From Rhodospirillales bacterium 24-66-33 (GTDB taxonomy: Bacteria; Pseudomonadota; Alphaproteobacteria; Reyranellales; Reyranellaceae): 64,000 nucleotides of DNA. The translations under genes and the position numbers were made by a program. Below are positions 48,199 to 57,534 of the stretch, piece by piece. Below the pieces are notes generated by a model. It saw only the letters and a list, made by a program, of their open reading frames with translations. It did not search any database and was not told the DNA's origin. Within the stretch, counting starts at the first letter, position 1. Each line of letters starts with the position of its first letter. The DNA lies in contig NCHQ01000007.1 in the NCBI GenBank assembly GCA_002281855.1, forward strand, positions 62,001-126,000, read 5' to 3'.

Positions 48199-48693
48199 TC
48201 AGGTCCCGCCGCCGCTGGTCGGTGCACCGGGGTTGGTGCCCTGGCCCTTCGGACCGCTGAAGCGGCCGACGTTGCCCAGCACCTGTTCGAGGATCGTGAG
48301 CTCCTTGCCCGAGGTCGGGGTGATGCGGGACACCATCTGGATGTTCTCGGCGTCCTTGAGATCGTAGTTCTTGATGGCTTCGAGGCGGCCGGATTCGTTG
48401 AACGTAATCTGGATCACCCGCTGAGAGCTGATCTTCGGCTTGGTGTAGGCCCAGTATTCCTGGGTCTCGCTGATGTAGTACCAGACGTTCGGATTGAACG
48501 TCGCCACGGCCGAGGGCGATCCGATCAGGCGGACCACGTCCTCGCGGCTCTGGGCGCCGACTTCGAGTTTTTCGACCGAACCGGGCGTCGCGGCGAAGCC
48601 ACGCAGGTCGACGGTGTTCTCACAGCCGCCGAGGGTGACGGCCGCCGAGACGGCGAGGACGCTGGCAAGGGCGAGCGGGGCGGTGCGACGCAT
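48199..48693 (-). CDS. bamE: Outer membrane protein assembly factor BamE lipoprotein
   Basis: A 164 aa SmpA/OmlA-domain lipoprotein. The signal peptide ends in the lipobox LGGC (LASVLAVSAAVTLGGCEN), giving an N-terminal acylated cysteine. The BamE domain shows GSVEKLEVGAQSREDVVRLIGSPS and VWYYISETQEYWAYTKPKI. It is part of the BAM complex at the inner face of the outer membrane. It is divergent from the cytochrome bc1 chaperone gene, a frequent alphaproteobacterial arrangement. Confidence 0.9.
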   Translation of the reverse strand: MRRTAPLALASVLAVSAAVTLGGCENTVDLRGFAATPGSVEKLEVGAQSREDVVRLIGSPSAVATFNPNVWYYISETQEYWAYTKPKISSQRVIQITFNESGRLEAIKNYDLKDAENIQMVSRITPTSGKELTILEQVLGNVGRFSGPKGQGTNPGAPTSGGGT

Positions 48694-48792
48694 GGACTGC
48701 TTCTTGGCTTTGGGGGAAGAGGGACCGCAAGATGTCGTGATGTAGGGCCCCGGTCAACCGCTGGGCGCCGAGAATTGGGGAGGAGGCCGGTC

Positions 48793-49290
48793 GTGTTCCG
48801 TCGCCGCAAGCCAGAGGACGAACTTGCCATGGCGGTCTATCGCCAGGTGGCCGAGCAGGCGCGCATGCCCGAACTCTTCGAGGCCTGCGGTATCCCCGAT
48901 ACCCTCGACGGCCGCTTCGATGCGCTGGCGCTCCATGCGGCGCTGATGATCGACCGGCTGCGCCGCGAACCCGATGGGGAGGTTCTTGCGCAGGCCTTTT
49001 TCGACGCCATGTTCAAGCATCTCGACCTGACCCTGCGCGAAATCGGCATCCAGGACCTCGGTGTCGGTCGGCGCATCAAGATAATGGCCGAGGGTCTCCA
49101 TGGTCGCGCCCTGGCCTATCGCGAGTCTCTGAACGGTGGTGGGTCGACTCCGCTCGCGGAGGTGTTGCGCCGCAATGCCTATGGCGGTAGGTCGCCCGAG
49201 GACCCGGAGATGGTTGGGCGACTGGAAGCGCATGTCAGGGCCTATGCCCGCACGCTCGAGACAACGGCCCGCAACGATTTGATAAAGTGA
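48793..49290 (+). CDS. Ubiquinol-cytochrome c chaperone (CBP3/UQCC1-like)
   Basis: A 165 aa protein of the ubiquinol-cytochrome c chaperone family: AVYRQVAEQARMPELFEACGIPDTLDGRFDALALH, FDAMFKHLDLTLREIGIQDLGVGRRIKIMAEGLHGRALAY. Family members assist assembly of cytochrome b in complex III. Start GTG 48793, with GGGAGGAGG a few bases upstream; the frame extends further upstream as a shadow of bamE. It lies 9 nt before yceD. Confidence 0.88.
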   Translation: MFRRRKPEDELAMAVYRQVAEQARMPELFEACGIPDTLDGRFDALALHAALMIDRLRREPDGEVLAQAFFDAMFKHLDLTLREIGIQDLGVGRRIKIMAEGLHGRALAYRESLNGGGSTPLAEVLRRNAYGGRSPEDPEMVGRLEAHVRAYARTLETTARNDLIK

Positions 49291-49299
49291 ATTAAAAAA

Positions 49300-49884
49300 A
49301 TGACACAAGATACTGATAATAAATATAAATCAGAACTTGAGAGATTTGTTGATCTTGAGAAGCTCGGGAACAACGGCACCGCGCTGGAAATCGCGACGTC
49401 GGAGAGCGAACGGGCGGCGCTCGCCAAGCGCTTCGGGTTCCTCGGCCTGCCGGACCTCTCGGCACGCGTCTCCGTGGACCGGAAACCCGGGGGACAGATC
49501 ATCGTCGAGGGGCGCCTCAAGGGGCGCATCGTTCAGGCCTGCATCCTCAGCCTCGATCCCGTGACCCAGGAACTGGACGATTCCTTCCGTCTGGTGTTCG
49601 CCGAGAATGTGACGGAAGACCGCGACCCCGAAAGCGGAGAGGCACTCCTGAATGCGCAGGGGGATGCGCCCGAGCCGCTGGAGAGCAACATGCTCGATGT
49701 CGGCGAAATCGTCGCCGAGCAACTGTCGCTGACGGCGGATCCCTATCCACGACGGCCCGGGATCAAGCTCGAAGACGTCCTGCCGAAGCCGAAGGGCGGC
49801 GCGCGGCGTGCCGCGCCCGAACAGCGCCGGCATCCGTTCGCCGGCCTGGCGGCGCTGAAGGACAAGCCGCGTCGAGGCCGGTAA
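49300..49884 (+). CDS. YceD/DUF177-family protein
   Basis: A 194 aa DUF177/YceD protein. Usual features are present: LSARVSVDRKPGGQIIVEGRLKGRIVQACILSLDPV and LEDVLPKPKGGARRAAPEQ at the C-terminus. YceD typically sits before rpmF and takes part in 23S rRNA metabolism in E. coli. The first 22 codons (49300-49365) are strikingly AT-rich compared with the rest, and no Shine-Dalgarno sequence is seen before ATG 49300 (GAATTAAAAAAATG), suggesting A/T-rich leader-type initiation. Confidence 0.88.
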   Translation: MTQDTDNKYKSELERFVDLEKLGNNGTALEIATSESERAALAKRFGFLGLPDLSARVSVDRKPGGQIIVEGRLKGRIVQACILSLDPVTQELDDSFRLVFAENVTEDRDPESGEALLNAQGDAPEPLESNMLDVGEIVAEQLSLTADPYPRRPGIKLEDVLPKPKGGARRAAPEQRRHPFAGLAALKDKPRRGR

Positions 49885-50013
49885 TATGTTGCGGCGGTGA
49901 GACGATTTGGCTAGAGAAGGCCGCCCGCCGCGCCTGTAGAGCGCGGCTGCAGCATTTCTGGGGGCATGCCCTGCCTGGGATAGGCGGGAGCGGCCCTCGC
50001 TCTGGAGATCGTC

Positions 50014-50208
50014 ATGGCAGTTCCCAAGAAAAAGGTTTCGAAGTCCCGTCGCAACATGCGTCGCTCGCACCACGCGCTGCCGACCATGGCGCATATGGAA
50101 TGCAAAAACTGTGGCGAGTTGAAGCGCCCGCACATGGTTTGCTCGCATTGCGGCTACTACCGCGAGGACATGCCGGTCCTGGCCGACGCCGCGTCGGCCG
50201 AGAAGTAG
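50014..50208 (+). CDS. rpmF: 50S ribosomal protein L32
   Basis: A 64 aa protein: [21 protein letters not shown], the canonical L32 N-terminus, and a [20 protein letters not shown] zinc ribbon with all four cysteines (the zinc-binding form). It is followed by plsX and fabH, the classic L32-phospholipid-fatty acid linkage. The 129 bp upstream of it may hold its own promoter; I see no clear box. Confidence 0.97.
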   Translation: MAVPKKKVSKSRRNMRRSHHALPTMAHMECKNCGELKRPHMVCSHCGYYREDMPVLADAASAEK

Positions 50209-50254
50209 TCAGAAGCACGCCGCCGGCAATGCGCTGGCAGTCGACAGGCGGAGC

Positions 50255-51337
50255 GTGACGGTGGGTGCGAACAAGATCGTACTCGCCCTCGACGGCATGG
50301 GTGGCGATCACGCCCCCGACGTGATCGTGAACGGCGCGGACATTGCCCGCGAGCGCTATCCGGGAACGTCCTTTCTCCTGTTCGGCGACGAAGCGCGCCT
50401 GAAGGCGCTGGTCGACAAGCGCAAGGGTCTCGCGCAGGTACTCGAGATCGTGCCGTCGGAAGACGCCGTCAAGGCAGACGACAAGCCGTCCTTCGCCCTG
50501 CGCCGCCGCCGCAAGTCGAGCATGTGGATGGCGGTCGAGGCCGCCGCCCAGGGCCGAGCCGACACGATCGTCTCGGCCGGCAATACCGGTGCGTTGCTCG
50601 CCATCTCGATGTTCGCCATGCGCATGCTCGAGGGCGCCGACCGCCCGGCACTGGCTTCCTTCATGCCGACCTCGCGCGGCGAGACGGTGATGCTGGATCT
50701 CGGCGCCAATCTCGAATGCGACGCCGACAATCTCGCGCAGTTCGCCGTGATGGGCAGCGTGTTCGCCCAGGCGCTGCTCGGCCTCGATTCGCCGAAGGTC
50801 GGCTTGCTGAACGTCGGCTCAGAGGAACTCAAGGGCCATGAGGAGCTGCGCCAGGCGGCAGCGCTGCTGCGCCGTCCGGGCTCGCCCGTCAACTTCCACG
50901 GCTTCGTCGAAGGCAACGACATCGGCGCGGGCGTGACCGACGTCGTGGTCACCGACGGCTTCACGGGCAACGTCGCGCTGAAGGCGATCGAGGGCACCGC
51001 AAAGCTGACGTTCCAGTTCGTCGGCGACGCGTTTCGGACCTCGACCTTCGCCAAGATCGGCTATCTCTTCGCGTCCGGGGCCTGGAAGAAGCTGCGCAAG
51101 CGGGTCGATCCGCGCCGCTACAATGGCGGCGTTTTCCTCGGCCTCGACGGTGTCTGCGTGAAGAGCCACGGCGGCACGGACGCGTTGGGCTTTGCCTATG
51201 CGATCGGCGTGGCGGTCGACCTCGTCCGCTACGAATACAGGAGCAAGCTTGTCGAGGGGCTGGCCCGGCTGCGCGAGGTCAGTGCGACCGCCGAGACGCC
51301 GGCTTCCACACTGCAGGCCACCGGAGGAACTGCGTGA
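50255..51337 (+). CDS. plsX: Phosphate acyltransferase PlsX
   Basis: A 360 aa Pls[75 protein letters not shown] and [20 protein letters not shown]. It converts acyl-ACP to acyl-phosphate, the first committed step of phosphatidate synthesis in most bacteria. GTG at 50261 or ATG-like alternatives exist near the start; the GTG at 50255 is taken as the longest form. It overlaps fabH by 4 nt (GTGA). Confidence 0.95.
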   Translation: MTVGANKIVLALDGMGGDHAPDVIVNGADIARERYPGTSFLLFGDEARLKALVDKRKGLAQVLEIVPSEDAVKADDKPSFALRRRRKSSMWMAVEAAAQGRADTIVSAGNTGALLAISMFAMRMLEGADRPALASFMPTSRGETVMLDLGANLECDADNLAQFAVMGSVFAQALLGLDSPKVGLLNVGSEELKGHEELRQAAALLRRPGSPVNFHGFVEGNDIGAGVTDVVVTDGFTGNVALKAIEGTAKLTFQFVGDAFRTSTFAKIGYLFASGAWKKLRKRVDPRRYNGGVFLGLDGVCVKSHGGTDALGFAYAIGVAVDLVRYEYRSKLVEGLARLREVSATAETPASTLQATGGTA

Positions 51338-52305
51338 TTCGTTCTGTCGTCCAAGGCTGCGGTTCGTATCTTCCCGAGCGCGTCGTCACCAACGAAGAAT
51401 TGGCAAAGACGGTCGAGACCACCGACGAGTGGATCCGTCAGCGCACCGGCATCTGCCAACGCCACATCGCGGCGGAGGGCGAGTTCACCTCCCATCTGGC
51501 GATCAAGGCGTCGCAGCGGGCGCTCGACCATGCCGGGATCAAGGCGTCGGACCTCGACCTTATCGTGCTCGCGACAGCGACGCCCGACCAGACCTTTCCC
51601 GCCACGGCCACGCGCGTGCAGGCCGCCCTCGGCATGACCAAGGGCGCGGCGTTCGACGTCCAGGCCGTGTGCGCGGGCTTCGTGTACGGCGTCTCGGTCG
51701 CCGACAGCCTCATCAAGAGCGGCCTCGCCTCGACCGCCCTGGTGATCGGCGCGGAGACCTTCTCGCGTATCCTCGACTGGAACGATCGCGGCACCTGCGT
51801 GCTGTTCGGCGACGGCGCCGGCGCGGTCGTGCTCAAGGGTGAGCAGGGCGCCGGCACTTCGGACGACCGGGGCATCCTCGCCAACGCGCTGCATTCCGAC
51901 GGTCGCCATCACGACATCCTCTATGTAGACGGCGGCCCGTCCTCGACCCGAACCACCGGCTTCCTTCGCATGGAAGGTAAAGAAGTCTTCAAACATGCCG
52001 TCGTCAACATGGCCGCGGTCGTGGGCGAGGTGCTGGAGAAGGCGGGGCTCGAGCCCAAGGACATAGACTGGCTGGTCCCGCACCAGGCCAACAAGCGCAT
52101 CATCGATGGCACCGGCCGCAAGCTCGGCCTGCCGCCGGAGCGCGTCGTCGTCACCGTGGACAAGCATGCCAATACGTCCGCCGCCTCGATCCCGCTGGCG
52201 CTCGACGTCGCGGTCAAGGACGGCCGCATCAAGAAGGGCGACTTGCTGCTGCTCGAGGGGATCGGCGGCGGCCTGTCCTGGGGCGCGAGCCTCGTTCGCT
52301 GGTAA
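51334..52305 (+). CDS. fabH: Beta-ketoacyl-ACP synthase III
   Basis: A 323 aa FabH with the Cys-His-Asn triad: Cys113 in [13 protein letters not shown], His in [12 protein letters not shown] and Asn in [15 protein letters not shown]. It condenses acetyl-CoA with malonyl-ACP to start fatty acid synthesis. GTG start overlapping plsX. Gene order plsX-fabH-ihfA-merR is typical of alphaproteobacteria. Confidence 0.97.
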   Translation: MIRSVVQGCGSYLPERVVTNEELAKTVETTDEWIRQRTGICQRHIAAEGEFTSHLAIKASQRALDHAGIKASDLDLIVLATATPDQTFPATATRVQAALGMTKGAAFDVQAVCAGFVYGVSVADSLIKSGLASTALVIGAETFSRILDWNDRGTCVLFGDGAGAVVLKGEQGAGTSDDRGILANALHSDGRHHDILYVDGGPSSTRTTGFLRMEGKEVFKHAVVNMAAVVGEVLEKAGLEPKDIDWLVPHQANKRIIDGTGRKLGLPPERVVVTVDKHANTSAASIPLALDVAVKDGRIKKGDLLLLEGIGGGLSWGASLVRW

Positions 52306-52372
52306 AGCGAGAATAAACGCCAACGGAACGTGAACAGGCGGCGATTCAAGTCCTGCCGCTATCCCACTGATA

Positions 52373-52401
52373 TTGACCGCTTTCCCACCTTAGAGTAAGG
52401 A
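52373..52401 (+). promoter_or_regulatory. Possible sigma70-type promoter upstream of ihfA
   Basis: TTGACC (52373-52378) is followed after 17 bp by TAAGGA (52396-52401), in the 123 bp gap between fabH and ihfA. The -35 box is good and the spacing is ideal, but the -10 match is weak. It lies 27 bp upstream of the ihfA start. Confidence 0.35.
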
Positions 52402-52428
52402 TTAAGTGGGGGAAGAAGAGGTACCGGA

Positions 52429-52740
52429 GTGGACGGCCGGACTATTACGCGCGCCGATTTGAGCGAGTCAGTGTTCCAAGAGGTGGGACTGTCTCGCAAT
52501 GAATCCAGCGATCTCGTGGAGACGATTCTCTCCGAGGTTGTGGAAGCGTTGGCGCGCGGCGAATCGGTGAAGATCTCCTCGTTCGGGAGTTTCACGGTTC
52601 GCGACAAGGGGCAGCGTGTCGGCCGCAACCCGAAGACCGGGCAGGAAGTTCCCATTCTGCCGCGGCGAGTCCTCGTCTTTCGAGCGTCGAATGTCCTGAA
52701 AACACTGATCAACGGGGCGCCCGGCGAGAACAAGGGGTAG
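52429..52740 (+). CDS. ihfA: Integration host factor subunit alpha
   Basis: A 103 aa HU/IHF family protein: [52 protein letters not shown] (DNA-bending beta arm with the RNPKTG motif), and [21 protein letters not shown] start at 52429 with GGGGGAAGAAGAGG upstream. It pairs with IhfB (encoded elsewhere) to bend DNA. Confidence 0.95.
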   Translation: MDGRTITRADLSESVFQEVGLSRNESSDLVETILSEVVEALARGESVKISSFGSFTVRDKGQRVGRNPKTGQEVPILPRRVLVFRASNVLKTLINGAPGENKG

Positions 52741-52763
52741 TTGGGAACACGAGGGGATCAGGG

Positions 52764-53291
52764 ATGGCCGTTTCGGTTCAGACCGTCGAAAGACGGGTCG
52801 AGAAGTCGGCGCAGGCGTTTCGAACGATCAGCGAGGTCGCGACGGAGCTCGATGTGCCGCAGCACGTGCTGCGGTTCTGGGAGAGCAAGTTCTCTCAGGT
52901 ACGGCCGCTGAAGCGGGGCGGGGGCCGTCGCTACTACCGGCCGGAAGACATCGATTTGCTGCGCCGCATCCGTGCGCTGCTCTACGAAGACGGTTACACG
53001 ATCAAGGGCGTACAGCGCCTTCTGAAGGAGGGCCGCGGCCGCCTACCGGCCCAGCGTCTCGACCTTGCGGCCGAGAGTGCCCTGGAGAGCCTGCGCATCG
53101 TGTCGGCACGGGCCGAGGCGATGGCGGGTGGCACGCGCCAGCCGCTGCCGCGCACCGGTCCGCAGCCCTCGACCACCACGCCGCGCGCGGCGGTCCTCGA
53201 CCTCCACAAGCGGCGTGAGATCGAATCCGTGCTGGAAGACCTCGAGCAGGCGCTGACGCAGTTGCGCAGCACGCTGAAGACGCAGAACTAG
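52764..53291 (+). CDS. MerR-family transcriptional regulator
   Basis: A 175 aa protein. The N-terminal winged HTH is [46 protein letters not shown], followed by [19 protein letters not shown]. After residue about 95 it becomes low-complexity and ends in a short helix ([21 protein letters not shown]). Orthologues next to ihfA are common in alphaproteobacteria; target genes are not known to me. It lies 23 nt downstream of ihfA. Confidence 0.9.
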   Translation: MAVSVQTVERRVEKSAQAFRTISEVATELDVPQHVLRFWESKFSQVRPLKRGGGRRYYRPEDIDLLRRIRALLYEDGYTIKGVQRLLKEGRGRLPAQRLDLAAESALESLRIVSARAEAMAGGTRQPLPRTGPQPSTTTPRAAVLDLHKRREIESVLEDLEQALTQLRSTLKTQN

Positions 53292-53352
53292 GGCCTTCAG
53301 GCCTGGAGCACCGCCGGGGGGCGGCGCTCTAGGGCTTGCAGGTTACGCGTCC

Positions 53353-53378
53353 AAAGGCCACCAGATCGGGTGGTCTTT
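53353..53378 (+). terminator. Strong hairpin downstream of merR
   Basis: AAAGGCCACC and GGTGGTCTTT form a 10 bp stem (one G-T wobble) with loop AGATCG, located 62 bp after the merR stop. The right arm ends in TTT but there is no extended T-run. A smaller GC stem (53306-53329, GAGC/GCTC and CCGCC/GGCGG) precedes it. Together they probably mark the end of the ihfA-merR transcript, or the 5' leader of the next gene. Confidence 0.5.
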
Positions 53379-53477
53379 GTAAGAAAGTGTATCAAGTCTC
53401 TGATTTTATTTGGTTTTTAGCCGGGCAGGCGTATCGTGCCCGGTGAGGGGCCTTCAACGGAATCGTCAAAGGGGGAC

Positions 53478-53789
53478 GTGACCGTGCTTGTTAACCGCGA
53501 TTTCGCGCGTCATCACGCGCGCTCGTTTGAATTAAATTCATTTAATGACAACGGGTTGGAGGTCGATCTTCCAACCATAAGTGAGCTTCTTTACCTGCGG
53601 CGCGGCTTGACCCAGCCGGGCGGTAAGCTGCCTCTTTTCGATCTTGACGGGCAGGAGGTTAATGTTTCCGTCGTCAAGAAATGCCTGAATGCCGGCTGGG
53701 CTCAGCCTTGGTTCAAGAATCCGCTGAAGCCGGACTGGCTCGTCTGCAAACTGACCGAGTTGGGGCGACAGGTCGCGTCCGCGCCGTAA
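53478..53789 (+). CDS. Small hypothetical protein, unknown function
   Basis: A 103 aa protein from GTG 53478 (VTVLVNRDFARHHARSFEL), with GGGGGAC just upstream; GTG 53484 or ATG 53436 are alternative starts. The middle ELLYLRRGLTQPGGKLPLFDLDGQEVN and the end WAQPWFKNPLKPDWLVCKLTELGR look conserved rather than random. No signal peptide, metal motif or HTH is visible. The first third is low-GC and contains two inverted repeats (53504-53521 and 53531-53546). Confidence 0.6.
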   Translation: MTVLVNRDFARHHARSFELNSFNDNGLEVDLPTISELLYLRRGLTQPGGKLPLFDLDGQEVNVSVVKKCLNAGWAQPWFKNPLKPDWLVCKLTELGRQVASAP

Positions 53790-54080
53790 CGCTTCACGTC
53801 ACGATCGCCGCTGCGCTGAGCAGCACACCCGCCACGGTCATCTGTCCTGCAGGGCGGGACCAGCCATGCCCGTTGCTTTGGCCGGGTCACGTCGGCGATG
53901 GAGGCGAAGGACGTTCCGGCGGGGGAATGAGGTAATGCCCGAGGCACCCGCCCGACGAGCCGCAGGAGCGAGGGCCCCAGGCCTTCGTCGCAGCCACGGC
54001 CCAGGCACGCGATCAGCATGACCGTACGACGGCGATACGTCCGCCGCGTGTTCATGACGAATCCTGGCAGGGGAGTTAAT
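53790..54080. other. Intergenic stretch without recognised gene
   Basis: Between the small orphan and tRNA-Pro there are 291 bp. Short frames exist on both strands, but none has a ribosome-binding site plus a recognisable protein. No hairpin with a T-run is visible. Confidence 0.5.
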
Positions 54081-54157
54081 TGGTCGGGGCGACAGGATTT
54101 GAACCTGCGACCCCCAGTCCCCCAGACTGATGCGCTACCAGGCTGCGCTACGCCCCG
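54081..54157 (-). tRNA. tRNA-Pro (anticodon GGG)
   Basis: The reverse strand reads CGGGGCG (acceptor), TAGCGCAGCCTGGTAGCGC (D arm), anticodon stem TCAGT/ACTGG with loop CTGGGGG placing GGG at positions 34-36, a variable GGGTC, T arm with GGTTCAAATCC, and CGCCCCG closing the acceptor, then A and encoded CCA. It is 77 nt including CCA. All four stems pair. It decodes CCC/CCU codons. Confidence 0.96.
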
Positions 54158-54265
54158 ACCGGTGCCGCCGGCCGGTAGGCCCGCGGCACGGGGGCTTTAG
54201 CGCGAATGGCAGCATTGCCGCAAGCTGCGCTTGCAGCGAAGAGGGTGAGAAACGATACAGGCAGC

Positions 54266-55522
54266 ATGATCGATCCCGGCCGGCGCGTCCTGCTCTTCTC
54301 CTCCATCGGCCATGCGCTGATGCACATGATGACGGCGTTCTATGCCGTGATCGTCCTCACCCTGGCGGTGTCCTGGAACCTGCCGGCCGAGGATCTGCTG
54401 CGTCTCTATGCGCCGGCCACGATCCTGCTGGGCGTGGTGTCTCTGCCGGCCGGCTGGGCGTCCGACCGGTTCGGCGCGCCGGCCATGATGGTCGTGATGT
54501 TCCTCGGTCTCGGCCTGTCGTCGATCGCCTGCGGTCTCGTGCCGACCGGCGACACGCTGGCGCTGTCGCTGGCCCTCTGCGGCATCGGTGCCTTCGGCGC
54601 CTTCTACCATTCCGTCGGTATCGGCTGGGTGATCCGCACGGCCAAGGAGCAAGGCCATGCCATGGGCGTCAACGGCCTCTGGGGAAGTGCCGGTCTGGCG
54701 CTCTACGGCATCGTTCCCGGGGTGCTGATCACGCTGGCCTCCTGGCGTGCGGCTTTCATCGTTCCGGGCATCGTCTGCCTGGTCGTCGGTGTCGTCCTCT
54801 GGATCCAGATCCGCCAGGGCAAGGTCGGCGACCGGCCGATGCCGCAGACCAAGGGCGCCCAGGTCGGCCGCCGCGACTTCTGGCGGGTCTTCTCGGTGCT
54901 CTCCGTCACCATGGCGCTGGAAGGCGTCATCTGGCAGGCGTTGATGTTCGGGGCGGCGATGGTCTTCGAAGTGAAGCTCGCGCCCGAGATCTCGGCGCTG
55001 CGCGACGGGCTCGCTTCCTGGGGCGTCGCGACCCAGATCGTGCTGTGGGTCGGCCTCGCCACCTCGATGATCTATGTCGTCTCGGGCGTCGCACAGTATG
55101 CGATGGGCCGGCGCATCATCGACCGCTATCCGCTGAAGGCGACCTATGTCGTGGCCTCGGCCCTGCAGGTGGGCGCCATGCTGGCCCTGGCCATGGGTAA
55201 CGGCTACGTGGCGCTGCTGGGCGCGATCGCCTCGGCGGTGCTGAGCGCCGCGGCGGGGCCGATCGAGAACATCCTTATCGCCCGCTACACGCCCAGCCGC
55301 TATCACGGGCTGGGCTTCGGCGCGAAATTCGTCGTGGCCTTCGGGGCGGGGCCGCTGGCGATCCTGCTGATCGCCTGGGTGCGCGAGACCACGGGGAGTC
55401 TCGAGCTGTTGTTCCTCGGCCTCGCCGCCACCTCGGTCGTGATCACCCTGGTGGCGCTGCTGTTGCCCGGCAGCGAACGCGATGCCTCGCTGCCGGCGCC
55501 GCGGGTGGCGCCCGCGGAGTAG
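54266..55522 (+). CDS. MFS transporter
   Basis: A 418 aa twelve-helix major facilitator protein. It opens VLLFSSIGHALMHMMTAFYAVIVLTLAVSW, with PAGWASDRFGAPAMMVVMFLG after helix 2 and GAFYHSVGIGWVIRTAKEQGHAMGVNGLWGSAG around helices 4-5. I chose ATG 54266 over 54206 because the first 20 residues from 54206 look unrelated and overlap the tRNA promoter region. The substrate is unknown. Confidence 0.85.
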   Translation: MIDPGRRVLLFSSIGHALMHMMTAFYAVIVLTLAVSWNLPAEDLLRLYAPATILLGVVSLPAGWASDRFGAPAMMVVMFLGLGLSSIACGLVPTGDTLALSLALCGIGAFGAFYHSVGIGWVIRTAKEQGHAMGVNGLWGSAGLALYGIVPGVLITLASWRAAFIVPGIVCLVVGVVLWIQIRQGKVGDRPMPQTKGAQVGRRDFWRVFSVLSVTMALEGVIWQALMFGAAMVFEVKLAPEISALRDGLASWGVATQIVLWVGLATSMIYVVSGVAQYAMGRRIIDRYPLKATYVVASALQVGAMLALAMGNGYVALLGAIASAVLSAAAGPIENILIARYTPSRYHGLGFGAKFVVAFGAGPLAILLIAWVRETTGSLELLFLGLAATSVVITLVALLLPGSERDASLPAPRVAPAE

Positions 55523-55525
55523 CGG

Positions 55526-56134
55526 CTACTTCGAGCCGCGCGCCGCCTTGAAGGACGGGCGCGACAGGCAGCGGTCGAGCCAGGCGCTGGCATTGGGGAC
55601 CTGGCTGAAGTCGACCTTGATCGGCTTGGCCCAGCTCATGATCGAGGCGAGGTTCAGGTCGGCGACGGTAAAGGTCGAGCCGAGCAGGTAGTCGCGGCCT
55701 TCGAGTGCGCTGTTGAGCACGGCCAGCGGCTTCGGCAACGCCTTCTGCGCCTCGGCAACGGCCTCCGGCTTGCGCTTGTCGGGCGCGGTCATGAACATGT
55801 CGATCAGAATCGTCAGCAGCGGCTTCTCGAGCTCGGTCATGCCCCAGAAGCTCCACTGATTGCACAGGGCCTGATCCTCGAGGCTCGCCGGCATGAAGCC
55901 GTCCCGGCCGTGCTTGGCGGCGAGATAGAGGTTGATCGCCATCGATTCGAAGAGCTTGAACTCGCCGTCCACCAGCGCCGGCACCTTGCCGTTCGGATTG
56001 ACCTTGAGATAGTCGGGATTCTTGAGATCCTTCATCTCGACGGCGATGTGCTCGTACGGAATGTCGAGCTCGTGCGCGATCCAGAGGGCGCGCGCTGCGC
56101 GCGAGGCCGTCGGTCCGTAGATCTTGATGGTCAC
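55526..56134 (-). CDS. Glutathione S-transferase family protein
   Basis: A 202 aa GST: TIKIYGPTASRAARALWIAHELDIPYEHIAVEMKD, the cis-Pro and gamma-glutamyl site NPNGKVPALVDGEFKLFESMAINLYLA, and the C-terminal domain N-capping box LLGSTFTVADLNLASIM. It is a classical cytosolic length. It converges with the MFS gene with a 3 bp gap. The substrate is unknown. Confidence 0.88.
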   Translation of the reverse strand: MTIKIYGPTASRAARALWIAHELDIPYEHIAVEMKDLKNPDYLKVNPNGKVPALVDGEFKLFESMAINLYLAAKHGRDGFMPASLEDQALCNQWSFWGMTELEKPLLTILIDMFMTAPDKRKPEAVAEAQKALPKPLAVLNSALEGRDYLLGSTFTVADLNLASIMSWAKPIKVDFSQVPNASAWLDRCLSRPSFKAARGSK

Positions 56135-56199
56135 GTGAAATTCTCCCCAAGCCGGTATCGCGCGGACGATAGTGCAGCGCTTCGCGCCGGTCTAACCCT

Positions 56200-57534
56200 C
56201 TATTCCGGAAGGCCGTATTCGCCGCCGACATAGCCATGGCGGTGACCGAAGCGCTCCATCATCACCGTCGTCAGATCCTTCTCCGCCGCGGCGATCCAGC
56301 CGCCCGCCCGCACGGCGTAGCGGGCCGAGGCGGCGGGCGCGCGGGGCGGCTCGCCCTGCTGGAGCGCGCGGGCGGCCGCCATCACGAGCTTGCGGAACTC
56401 GATGATGCCGACATCCGTGGGCCCGAGATGCTCGCGGGTCCGGTCCTGGATGGCGCCTTGGCTATCCTGGATGGCCGCGTCCTGGTCGGAGACGCCGCTC
56501 ACGCCGGTGTAGCTCAGCGTCTTCTGCAGCTCGCGATCGATCAGGTAGTCGTTGCGCATGTTGCGCTTGGGCACGTAGTGCTCGTCGATCTCGGCGTGCA
56601 GGCTGAGGCCGGACGCGTACTTGGCGCGTTCGGCATTGCTGAGCGGCCGGTCCGGCACCCAGCTGTAGGTGTAGATCCAGCAGCTCGTGTCGTCGACCGG
56701 CACCCAGGTCTGGCCATGATAGACCTCGCCGGGAAAGGCGACCGGCACCAGCGCGTGGTTCGGGGCGAGATACTGGGCGATGCGCCAGTAGATGTCGGTC
56801 GTGTCGGTCTTGCGGCCGGCGGCGATGACCAGTCCCGCGTCGTGGCCCTGAATCCTGAATTTCGGCCGCGGATCATCCGTCACCCAGCGGCTGCGATCGG
56901 CGAGGCCGCCTTCCTGGCCGATCGCCGACGTCTTGCGCAGGATATCGAGGCGCGTGGCCTCGTCCCGGGTGGGGATCGCGTGCAGGAACGAGAAGTGCGC
57001 CGTGTCGATCGCGCCTTCCAGGCTCTGGACCCAGTTGCAGTCCTGCCGCTTCTTGGAAACGTAACGATGCGCCGCCGGAACGAGTCCCAGCTCGAGCTGC
57101 GGCAGTTCGGGCATCGACTCGCGCGGTCCCATGTAGACCCAGATCATGTCGGCCCATTCGCGGGTCGGATAGGCCAGCAGCTTGATGGTGTCCTTGTAGC
57201 CGGACTCGGGCGGCGAGGTGGGCAGGTCGACACAGTTGCCGTCGATGTCGAACTTCCAGCCGTGATAGGAGCAGCGAAGGCCGCACGCCTCGTTGCGGCC
57301 GAAATAGAGATTGGCGCCACGATGCGGGCAGTGCGGCTCGACGATGCCGATCCTTCCGTCGGTCTGGCGGAAGGCCAGCAGGTCCTCGCCGAGGACGCGG
57401 ATCTTCTTCGGTGGCCCATCGCGCTCGGGCAATTCCTCGGAGAGGAGGGCCGGCATCCAGAAGCGGCGCATCAGGTCGCCCATCGGGGTGCCGGGGCCGC
57501 TCTGCGTCAGGAACGCGTTCTCAGCTGCGAGCAT
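56200..57534 (-). CDS. Rieske non-heme iron oxygenase, large subunit (paralogue 2)
   Basis: A 444 aa ring-hydroxylating-type oxygenase. The Rieske cluster ligands are CPHRGANLYFGRNE and CSYHGWKFD; the mononuclear iron histidines lie in GAIDTAHFSFLHAI. The protein resembles the phthalate 4,5-dioxygenase/vanillate demethylase-like large-subunit class that needs a separate reductase, which is not present nearby. It starts with ATG overlapping the stop of a very similar gene by one base (TGATG). The two copies are the same length and closely similar throughout. Confidence 0.9.
   Translation of the reverse strand: MLAAENAFLTQSGPGTPMGDLMRRFWMPALLSEELPERDGPPKKIRVLGEDLLAFRQTDGRIGIVEPHCPHRGANLYFGRNEACGLRCSYHGWKFDIDGNCVDLPTSPPESGYKDTIKLLAYPTREWADMIWVYMGPRESMPELPQLELGLVPAAHRYVSKKRQDCNWVQSLEGAIDTAHFSFLHAIPTRDEATRLDILRKTSAIGQEGGLADRSRWVTDDPRPKFRIQGHDAGLVIAAGRKTDTTDIYWRIAQYLAPNHALVPVAFPGEVYHGQTWVPVDDTSCWIYTYSWVPDRPLSNAERAKYASGLSLHAEIDEHYVPKRNMRNDYLIDRELQKTLSYTGVSGVSDQDAAIQDSQGAIQDRTREHLGPTDVGIIEFRKLVMAAARALQQGEPPRAPAASARYAVRAGGWIAAAEKDLTTVMMERFGHRHGYVGGEYGLPE

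Noticed and set aside
53702..54055. Minus-strand 117 codon frame in the gap before tRNA-Pro
   Set aside because: No ribosome-binding site, it overlaps the end of the plus-strand orphan, and its composition is shadow-like.
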